Positions 26,749 to 34,090 of a stretch of DNA of 37,332 nt are shown one piece after another. The translations under genes and the position numbers were made by a program. How positions within the stretch are numbered: the stretch's first letter is position 1; each line of letters starts with the position of its first letter. The stretch covers positions 1-37,332 of the forward strand of contig CALQLA020000048.1 in NCBI GenBank assembly GCA_943331295.2. Direction: 5' to 3'. Below the pieces are notes generated by a model. The model was not told the DNA's origin. It searched no databases and saw only the letters and a program-made list of their open reading frames with translations. The stretch comes from Bordetella parapertussis (GTDB lineage: Bacteria; Pseudomonadota; Gammaproteobacteria; Burkholderiales; Casimicrobiaceae).

Positions 26749-28539
26749 CTATCGCGGGGACGTCGCGACGCGCATCACCGGGTAGAGTCCGTAGCGCTCG
26801 TCCCACGACGGGTGCCTGCGTGCGAAGAATTCGAGCCGCGCCGCGGGGCTCGCGGCGAACGCGGGGTCGGCCGCCAGCCGGCGCGCGAATTCGGCCGCCA
26901 GCGCGGGGTCGGCCGCGAGCTGCTGCCGCGCGACGTCTTCGGCGACGTAGGCCTCCATGTATTCCTTGCGCTCGAACGCCGTGTTGAATCCACCCCACGC
27001 GACGAGCGCATCCGGCGCCTGCGGCTCGAACAGCGCGACCACCAGCCGCGCCTTCGGCTGCGCGACCGGCACGAACAGCGCGCCGGCGCCGACGTCGCGC
27101 GTCTCGGGCTTCCATTCCCCCTGCAGCGCGAGCCGCTGGTGACCTTCGACCGACTGCGCGTTCCAGGTGAACTTGTCCGCGCGGAACGTCTCGACGGCGA
27201 GCGGCCCCGTCGCCGTCGCGAGCAGGCGATGCGCGATGCCGTGCTGCGCGAGCTTGGCGCCGACCCAGCCGGCGTGCGCCGCCGGCACGATGTACCCCGC
27301 CGCCGGCGCGGTGACCCACACGTCCGGCACCACGTCGTCCTTCAGCGGCACGCGCCAGATCTCGGGCCGCGTCTCGTCGTAGCGCGTCATCAGCGCGCCG
27401 GAAATCTCCGACGGGGTCCGCGTGTACGCGTAGCCGCGGAAATCGATCGTCCGCACGCGCTCCTCCACCTTGTACGTGACCGGCACCGGCGTGCCGCCCA
27501 GCGCCGCCGCGCGCGCGTCGGCCGCGCGCGCCGTGCGCTGCCAGGCCGCGCCGTGGACCGCGACCTCCGCCAGCACGGCGTCGATCGCGTTCTCCGTGAT
27601 CCGCACACGGGTCGGGTAGTCCTTCCACGAGTGCGTCTCGACCAGCATGCCGAAGCGGTTCCGCAGCGGGAAGTAGCCCGTCGAGAACCGCGGCGGCGAC
27701 ACGCTGTCGGCGAAGCCCGAGGCCGGGTCGTCGTCGACGACGAACGACAGGTAGAACGGCAGCGGCAGCGAGCCCGCCGCCGCGAGCCGCGCGATCACCG
27801 CGTCGCGGAACGCGCGTCCTTCCGCGCGCAGCGCCGCGTCGCCCGAGTGCACGGGCTCGACCTGGATCGACACGTCGTGCTCGAACTGCGCGCCGTCGGT
27901 GACGTGCAGGTCGATGTATGCGAGCGGGTCCCACGCGCCAACCAGCCGCAGCATCGCCTGCATCTCCGGGCTGTCGGCCTTCGCGTAGTCGCGGTTGAGG
28001 TTGAAGTTCTGCGCGGTCGTCCGCCAGCCCATCGCTTCGGGGCCGCGCTGGTTCGGGCGGTTCCAGCGGCCGAAGCGCTCGTGGCCGTCGACGTTGAACA
28101 CCGGCACGAAGACCAGCACCAGGCGGGCGAGCGGATCGACGGCGGCGGGACGGTCGAGCATCCTCGCCAGCGCGCGGAAGCCCGCGTCCTTGCCGTCGAT
28201 CTCGCCGGCATGGATGCCGCCCTGCACCAGCACCACCGGCAGGTTGCGCCGGCGCGCGGCGGCGGCGTCGAGCGCGCCGGTGCGCGTCGCGACCAGCGCC
28301 AGCATCGGCCGGCCCTCCGGCGTGCGGCCGAACTCGACGCAGCGCACGGCCTTCGGGTAGCTGCGCTGGTATGCGCCGCACAGCGCGATCACCTCGTCGT
28401 AGCGGCCGGTGGCGGTGAAGCCGCTCTTCTCGGCCAGCGTGACGAGCGCGCCGGCGGCGGCGTGCGTGCCCGCCGCCGCGGACAGCAACAGGCCGCACAG
28501 CGCGGCGCGGAAGCCCGAAAGGGGACGGAGCTCAGGCAT
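26749..28539 (-). CDS. M14-family zinc metallocarboxypeptidase, exported
   Basis: The 596-residue protein starts with a signal peptide (hydrophobic to about 28) and has an M14 catalytic domain with zinc ligands His110 and Glu113 (GGIHAGEID) and His212 (YIDLHVTDG). The catalytic Glu301 is in LVETHSWKDY, and NLNRDY is the substrate-binding segment. About 270 further residues form a C-terminal beta-rich domain seen in large periplasmic M14 peptidases. It would remove C-terminal residues from peptides in the periplasm. Its start overlaps the end of the GFA-family gene by 8 bases, indicating one transcript. Confidence 0.9.
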   Translation of the reverse strand: MPELRPLSGFRAALCGLLLSAAAGTHAAAGALVTLAEKSGFTATGRYDEVIALCGAYQRSYPKAVRCVEFGRTPEGRPMLALVATRTGALDAAAARRRNLPVVLVQGGIHAGEIDGKDAGFRALARMLDRPAAVDPLARLVLVFVPVFNVDGHERFGRWNRPNQRGPEAMGWRTTAQNFNLNRDYAKADSPEMQAMLRLVGAWDPLAYIDLHVTDGAQFEHDVSIQVEPVHSGDAALRAEGRAFRDAVIARLAAAGSLPLPFYLSFVVDDDPASGFADSVSPPRFSTGYFPLRNRFGMLVETHSWKDYPTRVRITENAIDAVLAEVAVHGAAWQRTARAADARAAALGGTPVPVTYKVEERVRTIDFRGYAYTRTPSEISGALMTRYDETRPEIWRVPLKDDVVPDVWVTAPAAGYIVPAAHAGWVGAKLAQHGIAHRLLATATGPLAVETFRADKFTWNAQSVEGHQRLALQGEWKPETRDVGAGALFVPVAQPKARLVVALFEPQAPDALVAWGGFNTAFERKEYMEAYVAEDVARQQLAADPALAAEFARRLAADPAFAASPAARLEFFARRHPSWDERYGLYPVMRVATSPR

Positions 28540-28927
28540 TGTCGTAGCTGCCGCATCCCGCCGGATACGCAGCCTCCCAGTTGCGCCCGTCGACGGACTG
28601 GACCGTCAGGTTCTCGACGGTGCCCTCGTCGAGGCACCGCGCATTGACGCTGAACCCGTCCGGATGCGAGCGCGGCACGTAGAACGATTTGACGCCGCAG
28701 GCCGAGCAGAAGTGATGGCGGGCGGTGCCGGTGTTGAACGTGTAGGTCGAGAGCGCGTCGGCCCCCTGCAGCAGCCGGAAGCGCCCGGCGGGGACGATCA
28801 GGTGCAGGTACCCGAACTTCGTGCACATCGAGCAGTTGCAGTCGACGACCGCGAGCGCGGCGGGCGCGTCCACTTCGAAGCGGACGCGGCCGCAGTGGCA
28901 GCCGCCGTGGTGGACAATCATGTTCAT
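28532..28927 (-). CDS. GFA/CENP-V family zinc protein
   Basis: This 131-residue protein has the GFA-family zinc cysteines: Cys10 and Cys12 (GGCHCG), Cys30, Cys32 and Cys35 (DCNCSMC), and Cys74 and Cys77 (HFCSACG). Members bind zinc; some are S-hydroxymethylglutathione synthases, but most, including short ones like this, have no proven activity. It is the first gene of the transcript with the M14 peptidase. No formaldehyde oxidation genes are near. Confidence 0.9.
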   Translation of the reverse strand: MNMIVHHGGCHCGRVRFEVDAPAALAVVDCNCSMCTKFGYLHLIVPAGRFRLLQGADALSTYTFNTGTARHHFCSACGVKSFYVPRSHPDGFSVNARCLDEGTVENLTVQSVDGRNWEAAYPAGCGSYDNA

Positions 28928-29017
28928 GCGGTTCCTCGTGGGGAAGGGATGGGGGGCGCGCCCGGCCGGCGGTCTGCAAGGTGCCGGCGATGCCGCCGGA
29001 CCCGGTCGCGCAGGTCG

Positions 29018-29232
29018 TCAGTTCACGGCACGCGCGATCTCGTCGTGCACGTCGCGCGACGCGGCGACGAGGCCACCCATCTGCTGGAAGCCGTGGATCA
29101 TCCCGGGGGAGCACGAATACCGCACCGGCACGCCGGCCGCCTCGAGCCGCGCAGCGTACGCGGCAGCCTCGTCGCGCAGCGTGTCGCATTCGGCGATGCG
29201 ATCATTCTCTGCAGGGCCGGATCCATCGCCAT
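29018..29232 (-). pseudogene. Remnant of an HSL-type alpha/beta hydrolase (esterase) gene
   Basis: An ATG at 29232 begins MAMDPALQRMIA, a typical HSL-family N-terminus. A few bases later a second frame reads AECDTLRDEAAAYAARLEAAG and then SPGMIHGFQQMGGL to a stop at 29018, the family C-terminus with the aspartate (DTLRDE) and histidine (MIHGF) of the catalytic triad. The central 200 or so residues, including the HGGG oxyanion and GDSAGG nucleophile, are gone, and the two ends are out of frame. The fragments are seen directly; the loss by internal deletion is inferred. Confidence 0.7.
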
Positions 29233-29236
29233 CGCG

Positions 29237-29326
29237 TCACCCGCGCAGCGGCGCGCCGGCGGGCGGCCGGATCACCTGTGGCAGGACGAGGCCGGCGGCC
29301 TTCAATCGCGACGGGATCTGCTGCAT
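29237..29326 (-). pseudogene. N-terminal remnant of a RidA-like gene
   Basis: A 29-codon frame reads IPSRLKAAGLVLPQVIRPPAG before stopping 4 bases ahead of the esterase remnant. This matches the opening of RidA/YjgF-family proteins that start with RL-x-x-LGL-x-LP and a PPG segment. The remaining 100 or so residues of that family are absent. The match is short, so the identity is tentative. The 29327-29433 stretch beyond it shows nothing recognisable. Confidence 0.4.
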
Positions 29327-29433
29327 CGGTGGTTCCCGGTGTCGGACGGGCGGAAATTGCGTACGCTAGCGTACCAGTTGCATGCCGCGCACTCCAATCG
29401 GAGCGCGCGGGGGAGGCGGCATCGCGTTGGCGC

Positions 29434-30633
29434 CTACAGCGGCAGACAGGCCGGTCCCAGCGGCTCGAAGTGCTTGTACGTCAGGATGAACTCCTGGTGG
29501 CCGAGCGCCTCCGACTTCGTCGGCTCGCCATTGCCCACGCGTTGCACCAGCGCGTGGATTTCGCGCCCGACCTCGGGCAGCGTCGCGCGGCCTTCGAGGA
29601 TGCGGCCGGCATCGACGTCCATGTCGTCCTCCATCCGCGCCCAGGTCTCGGGATTCGCGCAGACCTTGATCACCGGCGCGATCGCCGACCCGACCACCGA
29701 GCCGCGCCCCGTCGAGAACAGGATCACGTGCGCCCCGCAGGCGATCAGTTCGGCGATCTCGGCGTTGTCGTTGATGTTGGGAAAGCCGTAGCGCACCTCG
29801 CCGTCGGGCACGACGTCGAGCAGGTAGAGTCCCTTCGCGGGCGGCGGGATGCCGGGCTTGACGATGCCGTCGATCCGCGACTGGCCCGATTTCGCGTAGG
29901 CGCCGAGCGACTTCTCCTCGATCGTCGTGAGGCCGCCGTCGGCGTTGCCGGGGGCGAAGCTCGCATAGCCCAGCGTCGCGTAGTACCGCGCCGCCTTCGC
30001 CACGCTGCGCTTGAGTTCCTCGCCCAGCGCAGGCGTCGCGGCGCGGGCCGCCATCAGGTGCTCCATCCCGATGAGCTCGCCGGTCTCCTCGAAGATCGCC
30101 TTCGCGCCGTCCGCGATCAGGAGGTCGAACGCGACGCCCATCGCCGGGTTGGCGGTAAGGCCGGACGTCGCGTCGGAGCCGCCGCAGATCGTGCCCACGG
30201 TCAGTTCGTCGATGCCCATCGGCACCGTCGCCTGCGTGGCGAGCCCGGGCAGCGTCGCGTCGATCCACTCGCGGCCGGCAGCGATCGTCTTCCGCGTGCC
30301 GCCCACCTCCTGGATCGACAGCATCCGCAGCGGCCGGCCGGAGGCCTCGATGGTCCGCGCGAGCCGGCGCCGGTCGAATCCCTCGCAGCCCAGCGACACG
30401 AGCAGCGCACCGCCGACATTGGGGTGCGTGCAAAGCTTCTCCATCATCGCCAGCGCGTAGGCGTTGGGGTAGCAGCCGGGGAAGCCGATCAACTGCACGC
30501 CGCGGTCGCGGCCGGCGGCGGCGATCTCGCGCGCGACGTGGTGCGCGCACTCGACGAGATAGGCGACCACCAGCACGTTGCGGATGCCCTTGCGGCCGTC
30601 CGCGCGCGGGTAGCCCTTGAGCGGCGTCTTCAT
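29434..30633 (-). CDS. UxaA/SuyB-type dehydratase, catalytic polypeptide of a split enzyme
   Basis: The 399-residue protein is a UxaA/GarD catalytic domain without the SAF domain: GFPGCYPNAYA, LVSLGCEGFD, TICGGSDATSGLTANPAMG, ADGGLTTIEEKSLG and FSTGRGSVVGSAIAPVIK are visible. Its ending SEALGHQEFIL resembles sulfolactate sulfo-lyase SuyB. The SAF domain is a separate gene 86 bases upstream, as in SuyA/SuyB. Enzymes of this type eliminate water or sulfite from an alpha-hydroxy acid. Upstream in-frame codons encode only the dispersed repeat, so the ATG at 30633 (MKTPLKGYPRADGRKG) is the start. Sugar acid and sulfolactate are both possible substrates. Confidence 0.8.
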   Translation of the reverse strand: MKTPLKGYPRADGRKGIRNVLVVAYLVECAHHVAREIAAAGRDRGVQLIGFPGCYPNAYALAMMEKLCTHPNVGGALLVSLGCEGFDRRRLARTIEASGRPLRMLSIQEVGGTRKTIAAGREWIDATLPGLATQATVPMGIDELTVGTICGGSDATSGLTANPAMGVAFDLLIADGAKAIFEETGELIGMEHLMAARAATPALGEELKRSVAKAARYYATLGYASFAPGNADGGLTTIEEKSLGAYAKSGQSRIDGIVKPGIPPPAKGLYLLDVVPDGEVRYGFPNINDNAEIAELIACGAHVILFSTGRGSVVGSAIAPVIKVCANPETWARMEDDMDVDAGRILEGRATLPEVGREIHALVQRVGNGEPTKSEALGHQEFILTYKHFEPLGPACLPL

Positions 30634-30663
30634 TTCAGCGTTGTCATCGAACAGCCCACTTGC

Positions 30664-30712
30664 CGCTTCGGGCCATCCCCCGGAGGGGGGCGATTCGCGC
30701 TTGGGATGGTCT
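30664..30712 (-). repeat. Dispersed intergenic palindromic repeat, copy C
   Basis: Read on the minus strand this contains CCATCCCAAGCGCGAATCG, then CCCCCCTCCGGGGG and ATGGCCCG. The CCATCCCAAG and CCCCCTCCGGGGG parts parallel the YCCCAAGG and CCCCCTCGGGGGG blocks of copies A and B. The stem CCATCCC...GGATGG is also visible. Translated in the frame of the UxaA gene it gives KDHPKRESPPSGGWPEAAS, a peptide often seen as a false N-terminal extension. Confidence 0.6.
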
Positions 30713-30719
30713 TTTCGGC

Positions 30720-31019
30720 TCATTCCGGCAACGTGTAGGTTGGAAGGTAGTCGCTGGCGACGTTGTGCACGTGCACGTAGTCGCCGGCGGCGATCGGCGC
30801 GATGGCGGAGCCGATCGGGCAGTTGTACTTGACGATGCGCTCGCCGGAGGCGATCGCCCGTGCGGCGAGCTTGTGGCCGACCGCGATGTCGCAGGCGACG
30901 ACGAGCGGCGCGCCGGCGAGCAGCACCGTCTCGCCGGCGTTCAGCGGGCGCAGCGCGACGGCGACGTTGTCGTGCGGCGACAGTGTCATCACCGCGGCCG
31001 GCGTTTCAGAACTTGCCAT
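30720..31019 (-). CDS. SAF-domain subunit of a split UxaA-family dehydratase
   Basis: A 99-residue protein (or 89 from the second ATG at 30989) that is a single SAF domain: DIAVGHKLAARAIASGERIVKY and AGDYVHVHNVASDYL match the N-terminal domain of UxaA/GarD and the SuyA subunit. It would pair with the catalytic protein encoded next. The longer form overlaps the end of the RraA-like gene by 14 bases; the shorter leaves a gap of 16 bases, and neither has a strong ribosome site. Confidence 0.8.
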   Translation of the reverse strand: MASSETPAAVMTLSPHDNVAVALRPLNAGETVLLAGAPLVVACDIAVGHKLAARAIASGERIVKYNCPIGSAIAPIAAGDYVHVHNVASDYLPTYTLPE

Positions 31020-31653
31020 ATTTGTTGTACGCCTCGACGGGGTCCATGCCGCCGATCAGCGCGCGGCGCATCTCGCTCTCGGTCGCGACCACCTCCTCGG
31101 TCCGCGTCACGACGTCCGCCGCGAGCGCCTGCGGGATGATCACCACGCCGTCGCGGTCGCCCAGCACGTAGTCGCCGGTGGCGACGGTCACGCTGCCGAT
31201 CGATATCGGCTCGCCGTAGCGGTCGGGGATCCAGCGCTCGACGATGTCGGACGGCGTCAGGAACGAGCAGAACACCGGGAAGCCCTGCGCCAGCACGAGG
31301 TCGGTGTCGCGCGAGCCGCCGTCGACGACGTAGCCGCGCACGCCGCGCGCCTGCAGCGTCTGCGCCGACAGCTCGCCCATCAGCGCGACCTCGTGGTTGT
31401 GCGGCTGGCACACGATCACGTGGCCGGCGGGCGCCTTCGCGAGCAGCGTGCACCACCCGAGCAGCGTCTCGTGGCGCGTCTTCGTCCGGTCGATGTGCCC
31501 CGAGACGGTCCACGCCGGCCCGGCGAGCCGGGTGCCGGGCGCGATCGCCTTGATCGCGGGGGGCAGCACGATGTTCTCGTGGCCCATCATCCGCAGCACG
31601 TCGTGGACGGCGCCGGTGTAGCACTTCTCCAGCCGTTCGGTCAGCGAGGGCAT
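31006..31653 (-). CDS. RraA-like protein / HMG-type aldolase
   Basis: The 215-residue protein has the RraA fold signature MGELSAQTLQARGVRGYVVDGGSRDTD (split here: MGELSAQ near 92, GGSRDTD near 112-118), with Arg115 and Asp116 typical of the class II 4-hydroxy-4-methyl-2-oxoglutarate/oxaloacetate aldolases. RNase E regulator RraA proteins are shorter and lack the extra C-terminal 50 residues present here, so an aldolase or decarboxylase role fits better. GGAG lies 7 bases before the ATG. It is first in an operon with the split dehydratase, suggesting that the dehydration product is cleaved by this enzyme. Confidence 0.8.
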   Translation of the reverse strand: MPSLTERLEKCYTGAVHDVLRMMGHENIVLPPAIKAIAPGTRLAGPAWTVSGHIDRTKTRHETLLGWCTLLAKAPAGHVIVCQPHNHEVALMGELSAQTLQARGVRGYVVDGGSRDTDLVLAQGFPVFCSFLTPSDIVERWIPDRYGEPISIGSVTVATGDYVLGDRDGVVIIPQALAADVVTRTEEVVATESEMRRALIGGMDPVEAYNKYGKF

Positions 31654-31748
31654 TCGTTCTCCGTGTCGATTGGGTACGCAGCGGCAAAAGTCTGCGCCGG
31701 CGCGCCACTCAGGGCAAGGGGCGGCGCAGCATCGGCGACGGAACGCCG

Positions 31749-32840
31749 CTAGAACAGCGACTGCTGCCGTGATGCCGCCGGCGCTGGCGGGCGGAACAGG
31801 CTCGTGTCGAGCGGCGAGTGGCCGGCGTCGAGGCCGAACCGCCGCGCGGCGATCGCAAACCGCCGGCGGATGAGCTCGGCGAACTCGCCCTGGCCGCGCA
31901 TCCGCGCGCCGAAGCGCGAATCGTTGTCGCGGCCGCCGCGCACCTGGTTGACGAGGCTCATCACGTGGTCGGCGCGCAGCGGATGGTGCGCGCGCAACCA
32001 GTCGCGGAACAGCGGCGCCACCTCGCGCGGCAAGCGCAGCATGATCCAAGCCGCGCCCGTCGCGCCGTGCGCGGCTGCCGCTTCGAGGATCGCCTCGAGG
32101 TCGCGGTCGGTGAGCCCGGGGATCACCGGCGCCACCAGCACGCCGACGGGAACGCCGGCCTGCGCGAGCGCGGCGACGGCCTCGAGCCGTCGCTGCGGCG
32201 CCGGTGCGCGCGGGTCGAGCGTGCGCGCCAGCCCCTTGTCCAGCATCGCGATCGAGACGTAGACGCGGACGAGGCGCTTCGCGGCCATCGGCGCCAGCAG
32301 GTCGAGGTCGCGCTCGACCAGCGCGCCCTTGGTCGTGATCGTGAGCGGATGGTCGTGCGCGGCCAGCACGTCGATCACCTGCCGCGTGATCCGCCACTCG
32401 CGCTCGATCGGCTGGTACGGGTCGGTGTTGGCGCCGAGCGCGATCGGCTCGCACACGTAGCCGGGGCGGGCAAGCTCGGCCCGCAGGAGGTCGGCGGCGT
32501 TCGGCTTGGCGAAGAGCTGCGTCTCGAAATCGAGGCCCGGCGAAAGGTCGAGGTACGCGTGCGACGGCCGCGCATAGCAGTAGACGCAGCCGTGCTCGCA
32601 GCCCTGGTACGGGTTGATCGACTGCGTGAACGGGATGTCCGGCGAATCGTTCCGGGCGATGATGGTGCGCGCCTGCTGGATCCGGACGACCGTCTTCGGC
32701 GGCGGTGGCGCTTCGTCGTCACCCGCCTCCGCCGGCCCGGTCCAGCCGTCATCGACGGCTTCGCGCGCCTCGCTGCGAAAGCGGTTGGCCGGATTGAACG
32801 TCGCGCCGCGGCCCTTGACCGGCGCGGTGGGGGCGGCCAT
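31749..32840 (-). CDS. PA0069-family radical SAM protein
   Basis: This 363-residue protein has the radical SAM cluster motif Cys81-x3-Cys85-x2-Cys88 (CEHGCVYCYA) after NPYQG, as in SplB-like and PA0069-family proteins. Later blocks include GANTDPYQPIE, TITTKGALVERDLDLL and APVIPGLTD. PA0069 family members are widespread in proteobacteria with no settled function. The gene starts immediately after the stop of the transthyretin-like gene with no gap, so it is translated from the same message, although a shared role is not obvious. Confidence 0.9.
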   Translation of the reverse strand: MAAPTAPVKGRGATFNPANRFRSEAREAVDDGWTGPAEAGDDEAPPPPKTVVRIQQARTIIARNDSPDIPFTQSINPYQGCEHGCVYCYARPSHAYLDLSPGLDFETQLFAKPNAADLLRAELARPGYVCEPIALGANTDPYQPIEREWRITRQVIDVLAAHDHPLTITTKGALVERDLDLLAPMAAKRLVRVYVSIAMLDKGLARTLDPRAPAPQRRLEAVAALAQAGVPVGVLVAPVIPGLTDRDLEAILEAAAAHGATGAAWIMLRLPREVAPLFRDWLRAHHPLRADHVMSLVNQVRGGRDNDSRFGARMRGQGEFAELIRRRFAIAARRFGLDAGHSPLDTSLFRPPAPAASRQQSLF

Positions 32841-33197
32841 TCATGCTCCTCCGCGGAATAACGAGAATCCCCACGGGGTCAGCTTCAGCGGCAGGTGGTA
32901 GTGCTGGCGCGGATCGGCGAGCCCGAAGCGGAAGGGCACGATATCAAGAAACGCCGGTTCGGGCAAAGCGACGCCTTCCGCGCGGTAATGGTCGCCGGCG
33001 TGGAACCGTACCTCGTAGACGCCCGGTGGCAGCGCGCGCCGGTCGAGGTCGCCGAGGTCGACCGCGCCCGATGCCGTCACGCGCCCTTCCGCGACGGCCA
33101 CGCCGACCGGATGCTCGATCCGCACGACCTCGACGCGCATCCCGGCGGCGGGCGTGCCGGTCGAGACATCGACGACGTGGATCGAGAGTCCGGGCAT
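32841..33197 (-). CDS. Transthyretin-like protein / 5-hydroxyisourate hydrolase family
   Basis: The 118-residue protein begins LSIHVVDVSTGTPAAGM, with the family histidine at position 5-6, and ends HYHLPLKLTPWGFSLFRGGA. HIU hydrolases turn 5-hydroxyisourate to OHCU in urate breakdown and end in YRGS; here the motif reads FRGGA, so the tyrosine and serine are replaced. Activity may be altered. The frame is open upstream through the broken permease, so a fused reading frame of 413 codons exists from 34082; the ATG at 33197 is the natural start. It lies in the spermidine-type ABC operon rather than with urate genes. Confidence 0.8.
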   Translation of the reverse strand: MPGLSIHVVDVSTGTPAAGMRVEVVRIEHPVGVAVAEGRVTASGAVDLGDLDRRALPPGVYEVRFHAGDHYRAEGVALPEPAFLDIVPFRFGLADPRQHYHLPLKLTPWGFSLFRGGA

Positions 33198-33214
33198 GGG
33201 TCCGCGCCGCCTGC

Positions 33215-33523
33215 CTACCTGCCGATCTGGCGGGTGAGGCCGGCGAAGCGCTCGGCCAGCACCATCAGCACGGTCGTCGCGACGGCGATCACCAGGCTGT
33301 TCCACGCGGCGGCCTGGATCTGGCCCGCGTCCGCCAGCGCCACGTACCAGCGCAGCGAGAAGCCCTCGGGCGGGAACTTCAGCGAGGCCGAACTCGTGAA
33401 CGACGTCAGCAGCACGATGACCGTCGGCGCGACCAGGAACACGATGCCGACGCCCGCGATGGCGCCGAACACGAGGTGCAGCGAGCGCGCGTCCCACGAG
33501 CTGCGCACCGCCGCCGGCGCCAA
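33215..33523 (-). pseudogene. Truncated ABC permease, PotC type
   Basis: About 102 codons match the N-terminal third of PotC-like permeases: a first span (VFGAIAGVGIVFLVAPTVIV), TSFTSSASLKFPPEGFSLRWY, and the start of the second span WNSLVIAVATTVLM. It then stops at LTRQIGR, while normal members are about 260 residues and need four more spans and the EAA loop. Only a TTG is available as a start, and the upstream codons merge with the broken first permease. It cannot form a working channel subunit. Confidence 0.7.
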
Positions 33524-34082
33524 GCGCGGCCGACGCGCTGGCGAGGTTCGGGTCGATCCGCGACAGCGTGGCGAGCAGAGGCAGCGCGACCAGCGGCAGC
33601 TGCACCTGCGCCAGCACCATCACGACGCCGGTCTCCGTGAACAGCAGCTTGAGCGGCTCGTCGATCAGGCCGGATGCCAGCAGCAGCTTGTTCAGCACGC
33701 CCTGCTGGCCGAGGATGACGATCCACGAGAACGTCCGCACCACCACGCTGGTCAGGATGGGCAGCACGATCACGAACAGCAGCGCCGAGCGCACGCGCGG
33801 CGTGGCGCGCGCCGCGAGCCACGCCAGCGGGTAGCCGAATGCGAGGCAGACCAGCGTCGCCTTGGCGCCCAGCCACAGCGTCTCGGCGAGGACGCGCAGG
33901 TTGAACCCGTCGCCCAGGAACTTCGCGTACTGCGCGAGCGACCACGACGCGAGGTCGCCGTCGGCGTGCAGGCTCATCGCGATCAGCACGCCGAGCGGCG
34001 CGACGAAGAACGCGAGCATCACCGCCGCCAGCGGCAGCGCGAGCTGCCAAGCGCCGTCCGGCCGCGTCGCCGCGACGCTCAT
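33516..34082 (-). pseudogene. Truncated ABC permease, PotB type
   Basis: The ATG at 34082 opens about 189 codons of normal PotB-type permease (spans near QLALPLAAVMLAFFVAPLGV, ATLVCLAFGYPLAWLA, SALLFVIVLPILTSVVVRTF). Similarity ends inside the EAA loop at RIDPNLASASAALGA, where the family continues for about 90 residues. The frame stays open with arginine-rich, non-permease sequence into the transthyretin-like gene. The break coincides with the beginning of the second permease's coding similarity, as expected from a deletion joining the two genes. Confidence 0.72.
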
Positions 34083-34090
34083 CGGCAGGC

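Noticed and set aside
26257..28647. A 796-codon plus-strand open frame opposite the methyltransferase and peptidase genes
   Set aside because: Composition is typical of a shadow frame and both minus-strand genes have intact catalytic motifs.
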